A stretch of 33,823 bases of DNA from Chloroflexota bacterium (GTDB lineage: Bacteria > Chloroflexota > Anaerolineae > UBA2200): contig JAUWJD010000041.1 of assembly GCA_030607875.1 (NCBI GenBank), forward strand, positions 1 through 33,823. Reading direction: 5' to 3'. The notes beneath the pieces are model-generated. The model had not been told where the DNA came from. It searched no databases and worked only from the letters and a program-made list of their open reading frames with translations. A program made the position numbers and the translations under genes. Shown here piece after piece: positions 1 through 7,782 of the stretch; positions within the stretch are counted from its first letter, which is position 1; each line of letters opens with the position of its first letter.

Positions 1-131
1 GGGTGTTGTTAATCGTGTTGCCAGCAAAGTCCTAGCGCACACCTTCTGCTTTCTCTGGCACCGCGTCAGTCCATTGGCATTTACTCACACTTAGGGTTTT
101 AGTGACATTTTACATGATAGAATGCGTCCTT

Positions 132-160
132 TTGACAATCTTCCTCTCCAATGTTATACT
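132..160 (+). promoter_or_regulatory. Sigma-70-type promoter upstream of ugd
   Basis: TTGACA at 132-137 and TATACT at 155-160 are separated by exactly 17 bp, which is near-consensus for a housekeeping sigma factor. Transcription would start around 167, leaving a leader of about 33 nt that contains the GGAGGA ribosome binding site (182-187) of the gene starting at 200. The 131 bases upstream show no gene or other signal I can support. Confidence 0.75.
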
Positions 161-199
161 AGCTGCCACCTTTATGTATGCGGAGGAGATAGCTTCACC

Positions 200-1519
200 A
201 TGAAGAACATTTGCGTTATTGGAGTAGGGTACGTAGGACTGGTTACGGGAGCTTGTTTGGCTGATCTGGGCAACGATGTTGTATGCCTCAATCGGAACAA
301 GCAAAAGTCAGACAACTTGAAGAGGGGTATCTTGCCTATCTTCGAGCCAGGTCTGGAGGAGATTGTCAGGCGCAACCACGAAGCAGGACGGCTGCATTTC
401 ACGACCTCCTACGACGAGGCACTGCGCGATGTCGAGTTCGTCTTAATCGCGGTGGGCACACCCTCCGGCAGTGAAGGGGAGGCTGACCTCACTCACGTTA
501 GCCAGGCGGCTGTCGGCATCGCCAAGCGTCTCGTCCAACCGGTGGTCATTGTCAACAAGAGCACGGTTCCCATCGGGACTGGTGACTGGGTAGCTGACAT
601 CATCAACGAGCACAAGCATAGCGATGTCGAGTTTGCGGTCGTTTCCAACCCCGAGTTCCTGCGCGAAGGCTCTGGTATCTATGATTTCATGAACCCCGAT
701 CGAATCGTGCTGGGTTCTACGAATCGGCAGGCTGCAGAGAAGGTGGCTGATCTGTATATTCCGCTGCAGGCAGAGACCATCATCACCGATCTCCGCACCG
801 CAGAGATGATCAAGTACGCTTCGAATTGTTTCCTGGCCACCAAGATATCCTTCATCAATGAAATGGCCAACATCTGTGAGTCCATTGGTGCCGACGTCAA
901 GGAAGTCGCGCGGGGTATGGGCAGTGACAAGCGGATCGGCCACGCTTTCCTCGGGGCAGGTGTGGGCTGGGGTGGTTCGTGCTTCCCCAAAGATGTCAAG
1001 GCTTTGGCGCACATTGCCGCTACCCATGGCGCTCACCCACAGATGCTGCGCGCCGTTATGGAGATCAATTCCGACCAGCGCAAACGAGTTATTCAGAAAG
1101 CGCGAGAAGTCCTCGGGAATTTCCGCGGGAAGACGATTGGCGTGCTAGGCCTTTCCTTCAAGCCGAACACCGATGACATGCGCGAGGCACCTTCGATTGA
1201 GATCATCCACATGTTACAGCATGAGGGGGCGCAGGTAAAGGCCTACGACCCGGTGGCCATGGAGAACGCCAAGGAGATTCTGGACAATGTGACCTACTGT
1301 GATAACCCGTATGCAGTAGCTGAGGATGCCAGTGCCTTGCTGCTGGTCACCGAGTGGAACGAGTTCAAGCACCTCGATATGGAGCGCATCGCCAAATCCA
1401 TGCGCCAGCCAGTTCTTTTTGACGGGCGCAATATCTACGAACCTGAAAAGATGCGGGCGCTGGGATTTACCTATCGCGCCGTGGGGCGTGGCTACGATGC
1501 CAATGGCCAGCCTTTGTAG
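200..1519 (+). CDS. ugd: UDP-glucose/GDP-mannose 6-dehydrogenase family protein
   Basis: 439 aa; oxidises a nucleotide-sugar 6-hydroxyl to the uronic acid (UDP-glucose to UDP-glucuronate most likely) with two NAD(P)+, supplying polysaccharide precursors in the cytoplasm. Seen: N-terminal Rossmann motif GVGYVGL (residues 8-14), [10 protein letters not shown] (149-158), a middle-domain Lys205, the catalytic cysteine in GGSCFPKD (Cys261), and a C-terminal UDP-binding domain with [16 protein letters not shown]. The ATG at 200 is preferred over the in-frame ATG at 122 because GGAGGA lies just upstream and the promoter -10 at 155-160 would fall inside the longer version. Oddity: the residue ending beta-2, usually Asp, reads CLNRN (Asn31-Arg32), which could loosen NAD specificity. 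The precise sugar cannot be decided from sequence. acpS follows 9 nt downstream. Confidence 0.93.
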   Translation: MKNICVIGVGYVGLVTGACLADLGNDVVCLNRNKQKSDNLKRGILPIFEPGLEEIVRRNHEAGRLHFTTSYDEALRDVEFVLIAVGTPSGSEGEADLTHVSQAAVGIAKRLVQPVVIVNKSTVPIGTGDWVADIINEHKHSDVEFAVVSNPEFLREGSGIYDFMNPDRIVLGSTNRQAAEKVADLYIPLQAETIITDLRTAEMIKYASNCFLATKISFINEMANICESIGADVKEVARGMGSDKRIGHAFLGAGVGWGGSCFPKDVKALAHIAATHGAHPQMLRAVMEINSDQRKRVIQKAREVLGNFRGKTIGVLGLSFKPNTDDMREAPSIEIIHMLQHEGAQVKAYDPVAMENAKEILDNVTYCDNPYAVAEDASALLLVTEWNEFKHLDMERIAKSMRQPVLFDGRNIYEPEKMRALGFTYRAVGRGYDANGQPL

Positions 1520-1528
1520 GCATCCCTG

Positions 1529-1903
1529 ATGCTCAGTGCAGGCGTAGACATCATTGAGATCGAGCGCATCCAGCGTGCCATCTCGCGGTGGGATGATCGC
1601 TTCTTGAACAGGGTCTATACGCCAGCCGAGTTGGCACTTTGTCGCGGGCGCGTGCCAGAACTGGCGGTGCGCTTTGCGGGCAAAGAAGCGATCTCCAAGG
1701 CTCTGGGCACTGGACTTTTTGGAGTGTCGTGGCGTGAGATGGAGGTACTGGCCGATGCGCGGGGCAAGCCGCTGGTTCATCTCCATGGACGTGCAGCAGT
1801 TCGGGCGACGGAGTTGGGGCTGGCAGACTTGGCGATCAGTCTTTCGCATTCGCGTGACTATGCCGTAGCTTTTGTTGTGGCAGGGCAACATGGACAGGAT
1901 TGA
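1529..1903 (+). CDS. acpS: Holo-[acyl-carrier-protein] synthase
   Basis: 124 aa, normal AcpS length. Transfers 4'-phosphopantetheine from CoA to the serine of acyl carrier protein, activating fatty-acid synthesis. The metal-binding N-terminal motif GVDIIEIERI (residues 5-14) and the second motif RFAGKEAISKALGTG are intact, and the C-terminal SLSHSRDYAVA is the usual CoA-binding strand. It begins 9 nt after ugd, so the two are probably co-transcribed, and it overlaps the next ORF by 14 nt, suggesting translational coupling. Nothing is unusual in the protein. Confidence 0.95.
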   Translation: MLSAGVDIIEIERIQRAISRWDDRFLNRVYTPAELALCRGRVPELAVRFAGKEAISKALGTGLFGVSWREMEVLADARGKPLVHLHGRAAVRATELGLADLAISLSHSRDYAVAFVVAGQHGQD

Positions 1904-2168
1904 GCCGGCCCTTCAGGCCAAACTGCAGCAACGACCACAAGATACCGTGCGTTTGATCGTGCGTGTGGCTGGCGATGTGACACAGGCCGTAGCGCGATTG
2001 AAGGAGCTTGAGGTCGAGGTTCTGCGTTCGTTCACACTCATCCAGGCAGTTGCGGTATTGTGTTCGGCAGCGACTGCTTTGACTCTCCTGCAAGAGCCTT
2101 GGGTGCAAACCGTTGAGGAAGACCAGCAGGTTTCTGCACAGGCGCGGGACACCCAGGGCTCGAGATAG
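1890..2168 (+). CDS. Free-standing protease propeptide (inhibitor I9)-like small protein
   Basis: 92 aa, starting at the ATG at 1890 inside the end of acpS. The stretch from about residue 18 to 80 has the beta-alpha-beta-beta-alpha-beta pattern of subtilisin propeptides: DTVRLIVRVAGDV, a helix TQAVARLKELEVEVL, the strand FTLIQAVAVLCSA, a helix, then WVQTVEEDQQV, which matches the typical end of an I9 domain. There is no signal peptide and no catalytic domain. The next gene, 16 nt downstream, is a subtilisin-type protease, so an intramolecular-chaperone or inhibitor role in trans is plausible. This is inference from fold pattern and neighbourhood. Alternatively it is a duplicated, detached propeptide with no remaining function. 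Confidence 0.6.
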   Translation: MDRIEPALQAKLQQRPQDTVRLIVRVAGDVTQAVARLKELEVEVLRSFTLIQAVAVLCSAATALTLLQEPWVQTVEEDQQVSAQARDTQGSR

Positions 2169-2184
2169 AACGAGGGAGGCAGAC

Positions 2185-3378
2185 ATGACCAAGATCAAGA
2201 TCACATCTGCTCTGGCAGAACGGATGACTGCTCCTGGTGCACCTGAAGAACATCGCATCATTGTTCGATATAAGGAGGCTCTCGCCATTGCCAGCCGGCC
2301 TCTGGCCGGCATAACTCTGCAGCATTTTATGCTTATTCCTGCCGCAGCTATGCGTGCTTCAGCCGAACAGATTCGTGAGCTGGCTGCCGACCCTGGGGTA
2401 GAGCGCATCTGGCCGGACCTGCCAGTGCACATCTGCCTGGACGCATCTGTCCCCCACATTCGTGCCCCACAGGCCTGGGATGCTGGTTGTACCGGTCGTG
2501 GTGTGCCTGTCGCTATTTTGGACACAGGCATAGACCCTGGTCACCCAGACTTTGCTGGCCGCATGCTGGCGATGCAGGACTTTACCGGTGAAGGAGTGCG
2601 GGACAATCATGGCCATGGCACCCATGTCACCGGAATAGCCCTTGGTGCCGGCAACAAGTACAAAGGGGTTGCGCCGGAGGCTTCTATCTATGTGGCCAAG
2701 GTGCTGCACGACGATGGCTCTGGCTACATGAGTGAGGTGATAGCTGGCCTGGAGTGGGCCGTGCAGCAAAATGTCCGCGTGATCAATTTATCTCTGGGCG
2801 GCCTAGGACCGTGTGATGGCACTGATGCGCTGTCCACGGCCTGTGATGCAGCCGTAAATCGAAGCGTTATGGTCTGTGTGGCTGCAGGCAATTATGGGCC
2901 AGGTGCTTCCACCGTTGGGCCGCCTGGCTGCGCCAGGAAGCCGCTGACTGTGGGCGCTTGCTCGAATCAGGATGCTATTGCCGCTTTCTCCGCTCGTGGT
3001 CCGACTAGTGATGGACGGGAAAAGCCTGACGTTTTGATGCCTGGAGTGAGTGTTGTTTCCTGCCGTGCACAGGGCACCAGCATGGGCACACCGGTAGATG
3101 CGCTCTATACGCGGGCGTCTGGAACCAGCATGGCTACACCACATGCCACGGGCACGGTGGCGTTGCTGTTGGAAGGTTTCTCGGACCTGACCCCTGCACA
3201 ACTCAAAGGTCGGCTGAAGGATACGGCCAAGGACCTTGGCCTGGATGCGAATGCCCAGGGCAAGGGACGCGCGGATGCGTATCAGGCATACTTGGGCACA
3301 CCGTTCACGCCCCCGCCGTCTCCCCCGCCAGCCGGGTGTCTTGTCTCCATCCTGCAACTGGTGATGCCCAACCGCTGA
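2185..3378 (+). CDS. Subtilisin-like serine protease (S8 family), no signal peptide
   Basis: 397 aa. Start ATG at 2185 follows GGGAGG (2174-2179); the longer in-frame reading overlaps the previous gene without an RBS. Residues about 23-85 form an I9-like propeptide of its own (EEHRIIVRYKE ... GVERIWPDLPVH). The catalytic domain follows: Asp113 in ILDTGID, His144 in NHGHGTHVTG, oxyanion Asn236 in AAGNYGP, Ser315 in SGTSMATPHATG. A near copy of the Ser motif, GTSMGTP (297-303), precedes the real one; I recall this from related subtilases, so it is probably an insertion loop of the subfamily rather than a recent duplication. The C-terminus ends in a proline-rich segment (TPPPSPPPAG) and a short tail. 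No N-terminal signal or membrane segment is visible, so the enzyme is probably intracellular or exported by an unrecognised route. Confidence 0.9.
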   Translation: MTKIKITSALAERMTAPGAPEEHRIIVRYKEALAIASRPLAGITLQHFMLIPAAAMRASAEQIRELAADPGVERIWPDLPVHICLDASVPHIRAPQAWDAGCTGRGVPVAILDTGIDPGHPDFAGRMLAMQDFTGEGVRDNHGHGTHVTGIALGAGNKYKGVAPEASIYVAKVLHDDGSGYMSEVIAGLEWAVQQNVRVINLSLGGLGPCDGTDALSTACDAAVNRSVMVCVAAGNYGPGASTVGPPGCARKPLTVGACSNQDAIAAFSARGPTSDGREKPDVLMPGVSVVSCRAQGTSMGTPVDALYTRASGTSMATPHATGTVALLLEGFSDLTPAQLKGRLKDTAKDLGLDANAQGKGRADAYQAYLGTPFTPPPSPPPAGCLVSILQLVMPNR

Positions 3379-3467
3379 GTTTCGTCTTGGCTCGCTGGGG
3401 CGCTGAAGCTGTTGTCTAGCCCGTGTTTCGGCGCTGAGAATGACCAACGAGAGGAGAATCACAGATC

Positions 3468-5489
3468 ATGCCCCTATCCCCAACGGCATACATCTTCCCC
3501 ATCGCTGGATTGCTGGGAATCGTTGCCACGATCTATCTAGCTCGCATTACTTTGCGCAACGACCCTGGTCCGCCTGAGATCGTTGAGGTTTCCAAGTTCA
3601 TTCAGGAGGGAGCGGCGATATTTCTGCGGCGGGAGTATCGCATCATGGCTGTGGCTGCGGTGTTCTTCGCCATTGTCTTGCTGGTGGCACTGAATGTTTA
3701 CGTCATGCTCACGTTCATTGTTGGTGCCGTAACCTCTGTATTGGCTGGCTATACTGGCATGAGCATTGCTACGCGGGCCAACGGTCGCACCACCTTCGCT
3801 GCTCGTCATGGGCCTATACGAGCGTTTGATGTGGCCTTCTCCGGTGGGAGTGTGCTGGGCATGGTAGCCGTCAGCCTCGGTATTTTGGGCGTCTCCTCAG
3901 TCTATCTCCTGTTCTCGCTGTTGCGTGTGGTGCCTGATCCTTTGAGCGTCATGACCGGTTACTCCCTGGGCGCGAGCTTCGCAGCGATCTTTGCGCGCAT
4001 CGGCGGTGGAATCTTCACCAAGGCAGCGGACATCGGGGCCGACCTGGTGGGCAAAGTAGAAGTGGGCATCCCGGAAGACGACCCGCGTAACCCTGCAGTT
4101 ATTGCCGACAACGTGGGGGACAACGTAGGCGACGTGGCGGGCATGGGTGCGGACACCTATCAGTCCTATGTGGACACGACAATTGCGGCACTCATTCTGG
4201 GCGCTTCAGCAACGACGAGCCATGGCGCTCCCTTGGGTGAGGAAGGCCTGCTGTTCCCTCTGTGGATACTTCTCGCTGGTATGTTGGGCTCGGTGGTGGG
4301 AATCGCTGCGGTGAAGGTGCTGGCGTGGAGGGAGAAGCTGGGTCCGGAGGCGCTCCTGCGCTTGGGAATGGTCATCAGTGGAGCTGTGACGTTGCTGGGG
4401 ATATGGGGACTGTCCCATTTCTACTTGCGGGACCTGCGCGCTTTCTTTGCTGCCGCGTCGGGCCTGATCGCGGGAATAGTCATCGGCTTGATTACCGATT
4501 ACTTCACTTCAGGGCACCCAGTGGATCGAATCGCGGCATCTGGTGAATCGGGTGCGGCCACGTTGATTATCACTGGCCTCTCGGTCGGCCTGCAGAGTGC
4601 CGTTTTGCCCATGCTCCTTCTGGGTCTGTCCATGATCGCCGCCTTCAATGCCTGGGGGATTTACGGCATTTCACTTTCCGGTGTGGGCCTGCTCTCCATC
4701 CTGGGCATTACCTTGTCCATGGATGCCTATGGGCCGATCGCAGATAACGCCGGCGGCATTGCGGAGATGACACATCAGCATCCGCGCATCAGGCAGATCA
4801 CCGATCGTCTGGATGCTGCAGGCAACACCACCGCAGCCATAGCCAAGTCCTTTGCCGTCAGCGCGACGGCAGCGGCCGCGCTCTCACTGCTGACTGCATA
4901 CTCCGAGGCGACCCACGTGAAGAGCCTGGATATCCGTGATGCGAGAGTGATGGCGGGTCTGCTGATCGGTGGCGCGTTGCCGGCCCTGGTCTCTTCCATG
5001 ACACTCACTGCGGTGGGGCGCACGGCAGGCGTGATGGTCGCAGAGGTGCGGCGTCAATTCAGAGAGATTGCCGGGCTGCGTGAGGGCAAGGTTCCTCCGG
5101 ACTATCAGCGCTGCATTGACATTGCCACCAGGGGTGCTTTGGGACAGTTGCTCCTGCCATGCCTGGTTGCTGTGCTTTCTCCCTTCGCTATCGTGTTCAC
5201 CCTGGGACGTGAGGCACTGGCAGGTTTCCTGGCCGGCAACCTGGTTACGGGCGTTTTTCTGGCGATTTTCATGGCTAATGCTGGCGGAGCCTGGGATAAC
5301 GCGAAGAAGTTGATCGAAGCCGGTGCCTATGGAGGCAAGCGTTCTCTGGCGCACATGTCCAGCGGGGTTGGCGATACGGTGGGCGATCCGTTGAAAGATA
5401 CAGCGGGCCCGACTCTGAACATTGTCGTCGAGCTGGTTGCTGCGGTCTCGCTCGCTTTCGTGCCGCTGTTCTTGCGCCTGGTGCCATAG
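3468..5489 (+). CDS. hppA: Membrane-bound ion-pumping pyrophosphatase
   Basis: 673 aa polytopic protein that hydrolyses cytoplasmic pyrophosphate and pumps H+ and/or Na+ outward. Family signatures are present in order: GGGIFTKAADIGADLVGKVE and DNVGDNVGDVAGMGADTYQS (Mg-PPi binding), MDAYGPIADNAGGIAEM, and near the C-terminus NAGGAWDNAKKLIE and VGDTVGDPLKDTAGPTLN. The K+-dependence determinant reads GNTTAA, i.e. Ala rather than Lys at the diagnostic position, so a K+-dependent enzyme is predicted. Whether it pumps H+ or Na+ cannot be read with confidence. An AGAGGAGA ribosome binding site precedes the ATG. The next gene begins 9 nt downstream. Confidence 0.95.
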   Translation: MPLSPTAYIFPIAGLLGIVATIYLARITLRNDPGPPEIVEVSKFIQEGAAIFLRREYRIMAVAAVFFAIVLLVALNVYVMLTFIVGAVTSVLAGYTGMSIATRANGRTTFAARHGPIRAFDVAFSGGSVLGMVAVSLGILGVSSVYLLFSLLRVVPDPLSVMTGYSLGASFAAIFARIGGGIFTKAADIGADLVGKVEVGIPEDDPRNPAVIADNVGDNVGDVAGMGADTYQSYVDTTIAALILGASATTSHGAPLGEEGLLFPLWILLAGMLGSVVGIAAVKVLAWREKLGPEALLRLGMVISGAVTLLGIWGLSHFYLRDLRAFFAAASGLIAGIVIGLITDYFTSGHPVDRIAASGESGAATLIITGLSVGLQSAVLPMLLLGLSMIAAFNAWGIYGISLSGVGLLSILGITLSMDAYGPIADNAGGIAEMTHQHPRIRQITDRLDAAGNTTAAIAKSFAVSATAAAALSLLTAYSEATHVKSLDIRDARVMAGLLIGGALPALVSSMTLTAVGRTAGVMVAEVRRQFREIAGLREGKVPPDYQRCIDIATRGALGQLLLPCLVAVLSPFAIVFTLGREALAGFLAGNLVTGVFLAIFMANAGGAWDNAKKLIEAGAYGGKRSLAHMSSGVGDTVGDPLKDTAGPTLNIVVELVAAVSLAFVPLFLRLVP

Positions 5490-5498
5490 AGAAGACGG

Positions 5499-6224
5499 AT
5501 GCGCCCGCTGATTGGCGTTCCCTGTCAAGGCAACCTGCGCTCGCGGTATCGCCGGTACTGTGTTGGACAGAGCTACTGTCGCGCGCTGCAGGTTGCAGGC
5601 GGCGCTCCGGTCTTGCTTCCGCTGCTGGATGATGAGACGCTGTTAGCTGCATACCAGCGTCTGGATGGCTTGCTGTTGGCTGGCGGCGGCGATATTGCCC
5701 CCCATCATTTCGGCGAGGTTCGCCAAGCCAAGCTGAGCAGCGTTGATCCACCCCGTGACCGAGTGGAACTACTGCTGGCTCGCCAGGCGGTGAGCGACGA
5801 CTTACCACTGCTTGCCATCTGTCGGGGGCACCAAGTACTGAACGTGGCGCTGGGAGGCACGCTCTACCAGGACATTGTCACACAGACTCCACAAGCACTC
5901 CGCCACAACTTCCATCCTGAGTATCCTTACAATTATCTGGGTCACGAGGTGCGGATAGAGCCAGGAACTCACCTGGCCGACATCCTTGGTGCGGGGCGCC
6001 TGGGGGTCAACAGCTTTCACCACCAGTCAGCCAAAGACGTAGCTCGCGGTTTCCGTGTGACTGCCTCTGCCCCGGATGGTGTGGTAGAAGCTATTGAAGC
6101 TCGTGATAAGCGCTTCGTGATCGGCGTGCAGTGGCATCCAGAGGAATTGGTGGCGGATGACCCGCGAATGAAGCACTTGTTCGAGGCTTTTGTGTCTGAG
6201 GCATGCAGGTTCTGTGCGACATAA
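5499..6224 (+). CDS. Gamma-glutamyl-gamma-aminobutyrate hydrolase family protein (peptidase C26)
   Basis: 241 aa class-I glutamine-amidotransferase fold. The triad is visible: nucleophile Cys108 in LAICRGHQ, and His213 and Glu215 in VQWHPEE. The N-terminal RPLIGVPCQG and DGLLLAGGGDIAPHHF are typical of the PuuD-like branch, which cleaves gamma-glutamyl bonds, for example in polyamine or GABA metabolism. No polyamine genes are nearby, so the substrate is unknown. The gene follows hppA by 9 nt with only a weak RBS, suggesting coupling. Its 3' end faces the convergent gene at 6390 across a strong hairpin. Confidence 0.88.
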   Translation: MRPLIGVPCQGNLRSRYRRYCVGQSYCRALQVAGGAPVLLPLLDDETLLAAYQRLDGLLLAGGGDIAPHHFGEVRQAKLSSVDPPRDRVELLLARQAVSDDLPLLAICRGHQVLNVALGGTLYQDIVTQTPQALRHNFHPEYPYNYLGHEVRIEPGTHLADILGAGRLGVNSFHHQSAKDVARGFRVTASAPDGVVEAIEARDKRFVIGVQWHPEELVADDPRMKHLFEAFVSEACRFCAT

Positions 6225-6292
6225 GAGATGGGAACCAGTCTTTGAATTTCGCGTAACTCTTGTGACAAAACATAGCAGGTAGTTTGCGAGAC

Positions 6293-6330
6293 AAAAGACG
6301 CCCCAGGTTCTTGGGAGAACCTGGGGCGTC
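6293..6330 (-). terminator. Rho-independent terminator for the gyrA/AlbA_2 operon
   Basis: A perfect 14-bp inverted repeat, GACGCCCCAGGTTC (6297-6310) and its complement (6317-6330), encloses a 6-nt loop. Read on the minus strand the stem is followed at once by TTTT (6293-6296), which fits termination of the leftward gene ending at 6390. On the plus strand only GCGTTT follows, so it may also stop the rightward genes weakly. Confidence 0.85.
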
Positions 6331-6389
6331 GCGTTTCCCGCAACCCATTTGGGTTATCTGGGATATCTTTTGGGATATAACATACTGGT

Positions 6390-7754
6390 CTACTTAAGGA
6401 TGTAGTAAGTGCCCTTCTTGTAGCCGATACGCAGCAGGATACTCTTGTCCACCATGTCTGCCAAGTCGAGGCGCAGGGTTTCCGGAGTGACGCCGGGACA
6501 CAGGTTGTGGTATTCCCGGTTGGTTATGCGGTTGTGCTCCTGGAGGTAGGTGAGGGCCTTGATCTGTCGCTCGTTGAGGCCCTCGGCCCATTTGCTCACC
6601 GCACGTTCGCGCACGTTGCGCAGGGTCACCTTGAAGGTGAAGGGCTTGGCCTCAAATCGTGGTGCAGGGTGGCCTGCCTGGATCATCTCGTCAATCATGC
6701 GGTCAATACCCAGCCCCAGTTCCTCGATGAATCCCCAATAAAAGAGGCTCTTCACGATGCGGGGGTTGCGGGAAAAGTGCTCTTCCACAATATTGTCCAG
6801 CGTGATGTGACCAGGCAGTCCGCCTGGACTGATGATTTCCATGCGGTCATCGAACATGCGGACTTCGATTCGGCGGCCAGAGAGGCGATAGTCGCGATGA
6901 GCTACGGCGTTGACGACTGCCTCGCGCACCGCAAACAGCGGGTACTCTGGCCGGTCCTCACGCTTGAGGCCGGAAAGCACCGACTCGTGACGCACCTCTT
7001 CCCAGATCGTGTTCCAGAGGGTCTCGATGACTTGCCCCAGCGGGCCGCTGATGTCCTCGCGCCGCACATAGCCGGGAAGGCCTTCTGCGCTCGTCGCCTT
7101 TGTGCCTGCAAAGCGCACCAGGACGGCTCCGCTCTGCGGCAGCAATCGCTGCGGATGCCGCCCAAAGAGCAGCAGGCCAGCTACCGTTACTCTTCCTTGC
7201 TCATCTATGGCACCGCTGTTGGCCAGCAACTCTTTGTCACTCAGCTTCTCGCCGCGTGGGCCACGCAGGCGGCGCTTCTCGGCATGCTCGACGAGGAGAT
7301 TCTCATCCAAATCAGCTAACGTCGCGCCAGGTACCGTTTCCAGTTCATAATCACCAGCGCCTTTGGCGGAGGCAAGGTGTCTGATCTCCTCTCCGCTCAG
7401 TGGCCGATTCCTCGCTCCTGAACGGAGCAGCACCCGTCCGTCAGCAAGGCTGTGCAGTTGTGGGCTGCGGGGCACCGAGATGGCAGTCGCTGTCCCATGT
7501 CCGGTTTCCAGCGGTTGCCAACTTGTTTGAACTGGAGGGCGGCATATTCCCTGTGCACGCAGGAGGATTGCTTCCAGGTGCTCGGGTTCGACCTCCTCCA
7601 AAAGCGTGCCAGTGGTACCCAGGCCGATGAGGATCGTCCCTCCGTCGGCGTTGGCAAAGGCGACCAATGTTTCTGCCAATCCGTCCGCTTCTGGCTGCGG
7701 CATAAAATCGAGTAGCTGGCCGCGCCCTTTCTTCAGCAGTTCTCTAAGGTCCAT
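6390..7754 (-). CDS. AlbA_2-domain / GHKL-ATPase-fold putative transcriptional regulator with C-terminal winged helix
   Basis: 454 aa. The N-terminal ~130 residues are an AlbA_2 (Schlafen-type) nucleic-acid-binding domain with the typical ETLVAFANADGGTILIGL. The ESxxLEFK-like opening is degenerate here (GRGQLLDFMPQ). Residues ~270-360 match the HATPase_c_4 module: FAVREAVVNAVAHRDYR (Glu278, Asn282), MEIISPGGLPG, and SRNPRIVKSLFYWGFIEELGLGIDRM. The last ~60 residues look like a winged helix (LNERQIKALTYLQEHNRITNREY). This architecture (COG2865-like) is widespread, is usually called a predicted transcriptional regulator, and has no well-fixed function. It begins 28 nt after gyrA on the same strand and is probably co-transcribed with it. 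Confidence 0.85.
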   Translation of the reverse strand: MDLRELLKKGRGQLLDFMPQPEADGLAETLVAFANADGGTILIGLGTTGTLLEEVEPEHLEAILLRAQGICRPPVQTSWQPLETGHGTATAISVPRSPQLHSLADGRVLLRSGARNRPLSGEEIRHLASAKGAGDYELETVPGATLADLDENLLVEHAEKRRLRGPRGEKLSDKELLANSGAIDEQGRVTVAGLLLFGRHPQRLLPQSGAVLVRFAGTKATSAEGLPGYVRREDISGPLGQVIETLWNTIWEEVRHESVLSGLKREDRPEYPLFAVREAVVNAVAHRDYRLSGRRIEVRMFDDRMEIISPGGLPGHITLDNIVEEHFSRNPRIVKSLFYWGFIEELGLGIDRMIDEMIQAGHPAPRFEAKPFTFKVTLRNVRERAVSKWAEGLNERQIKALTYLQEHNRITNREYHNLCPGVTPETLRLDLADMVDKSILLRIGYKKGTYYILK

Positions 7755-7782
7755 GAACCGATCTCAACCTTCTCCGCTGAGA

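Noticed and set aside
3064..3141. Apparent duplication GTSMGTP ... GTSMATP in the subtilase as a recent local duplication
   Set aside because: From memory related subtilases share this loop before the catalytic Ser motif, so it is better taken as a subfamily feature.
6507..7319. 270-codon plus-strand ORF opposite the AlbA_2 protein
   Set aside because: The minus strand encodes recognisable AlbA_2 and ATPase-fold motifs; this ORF is a shadow.
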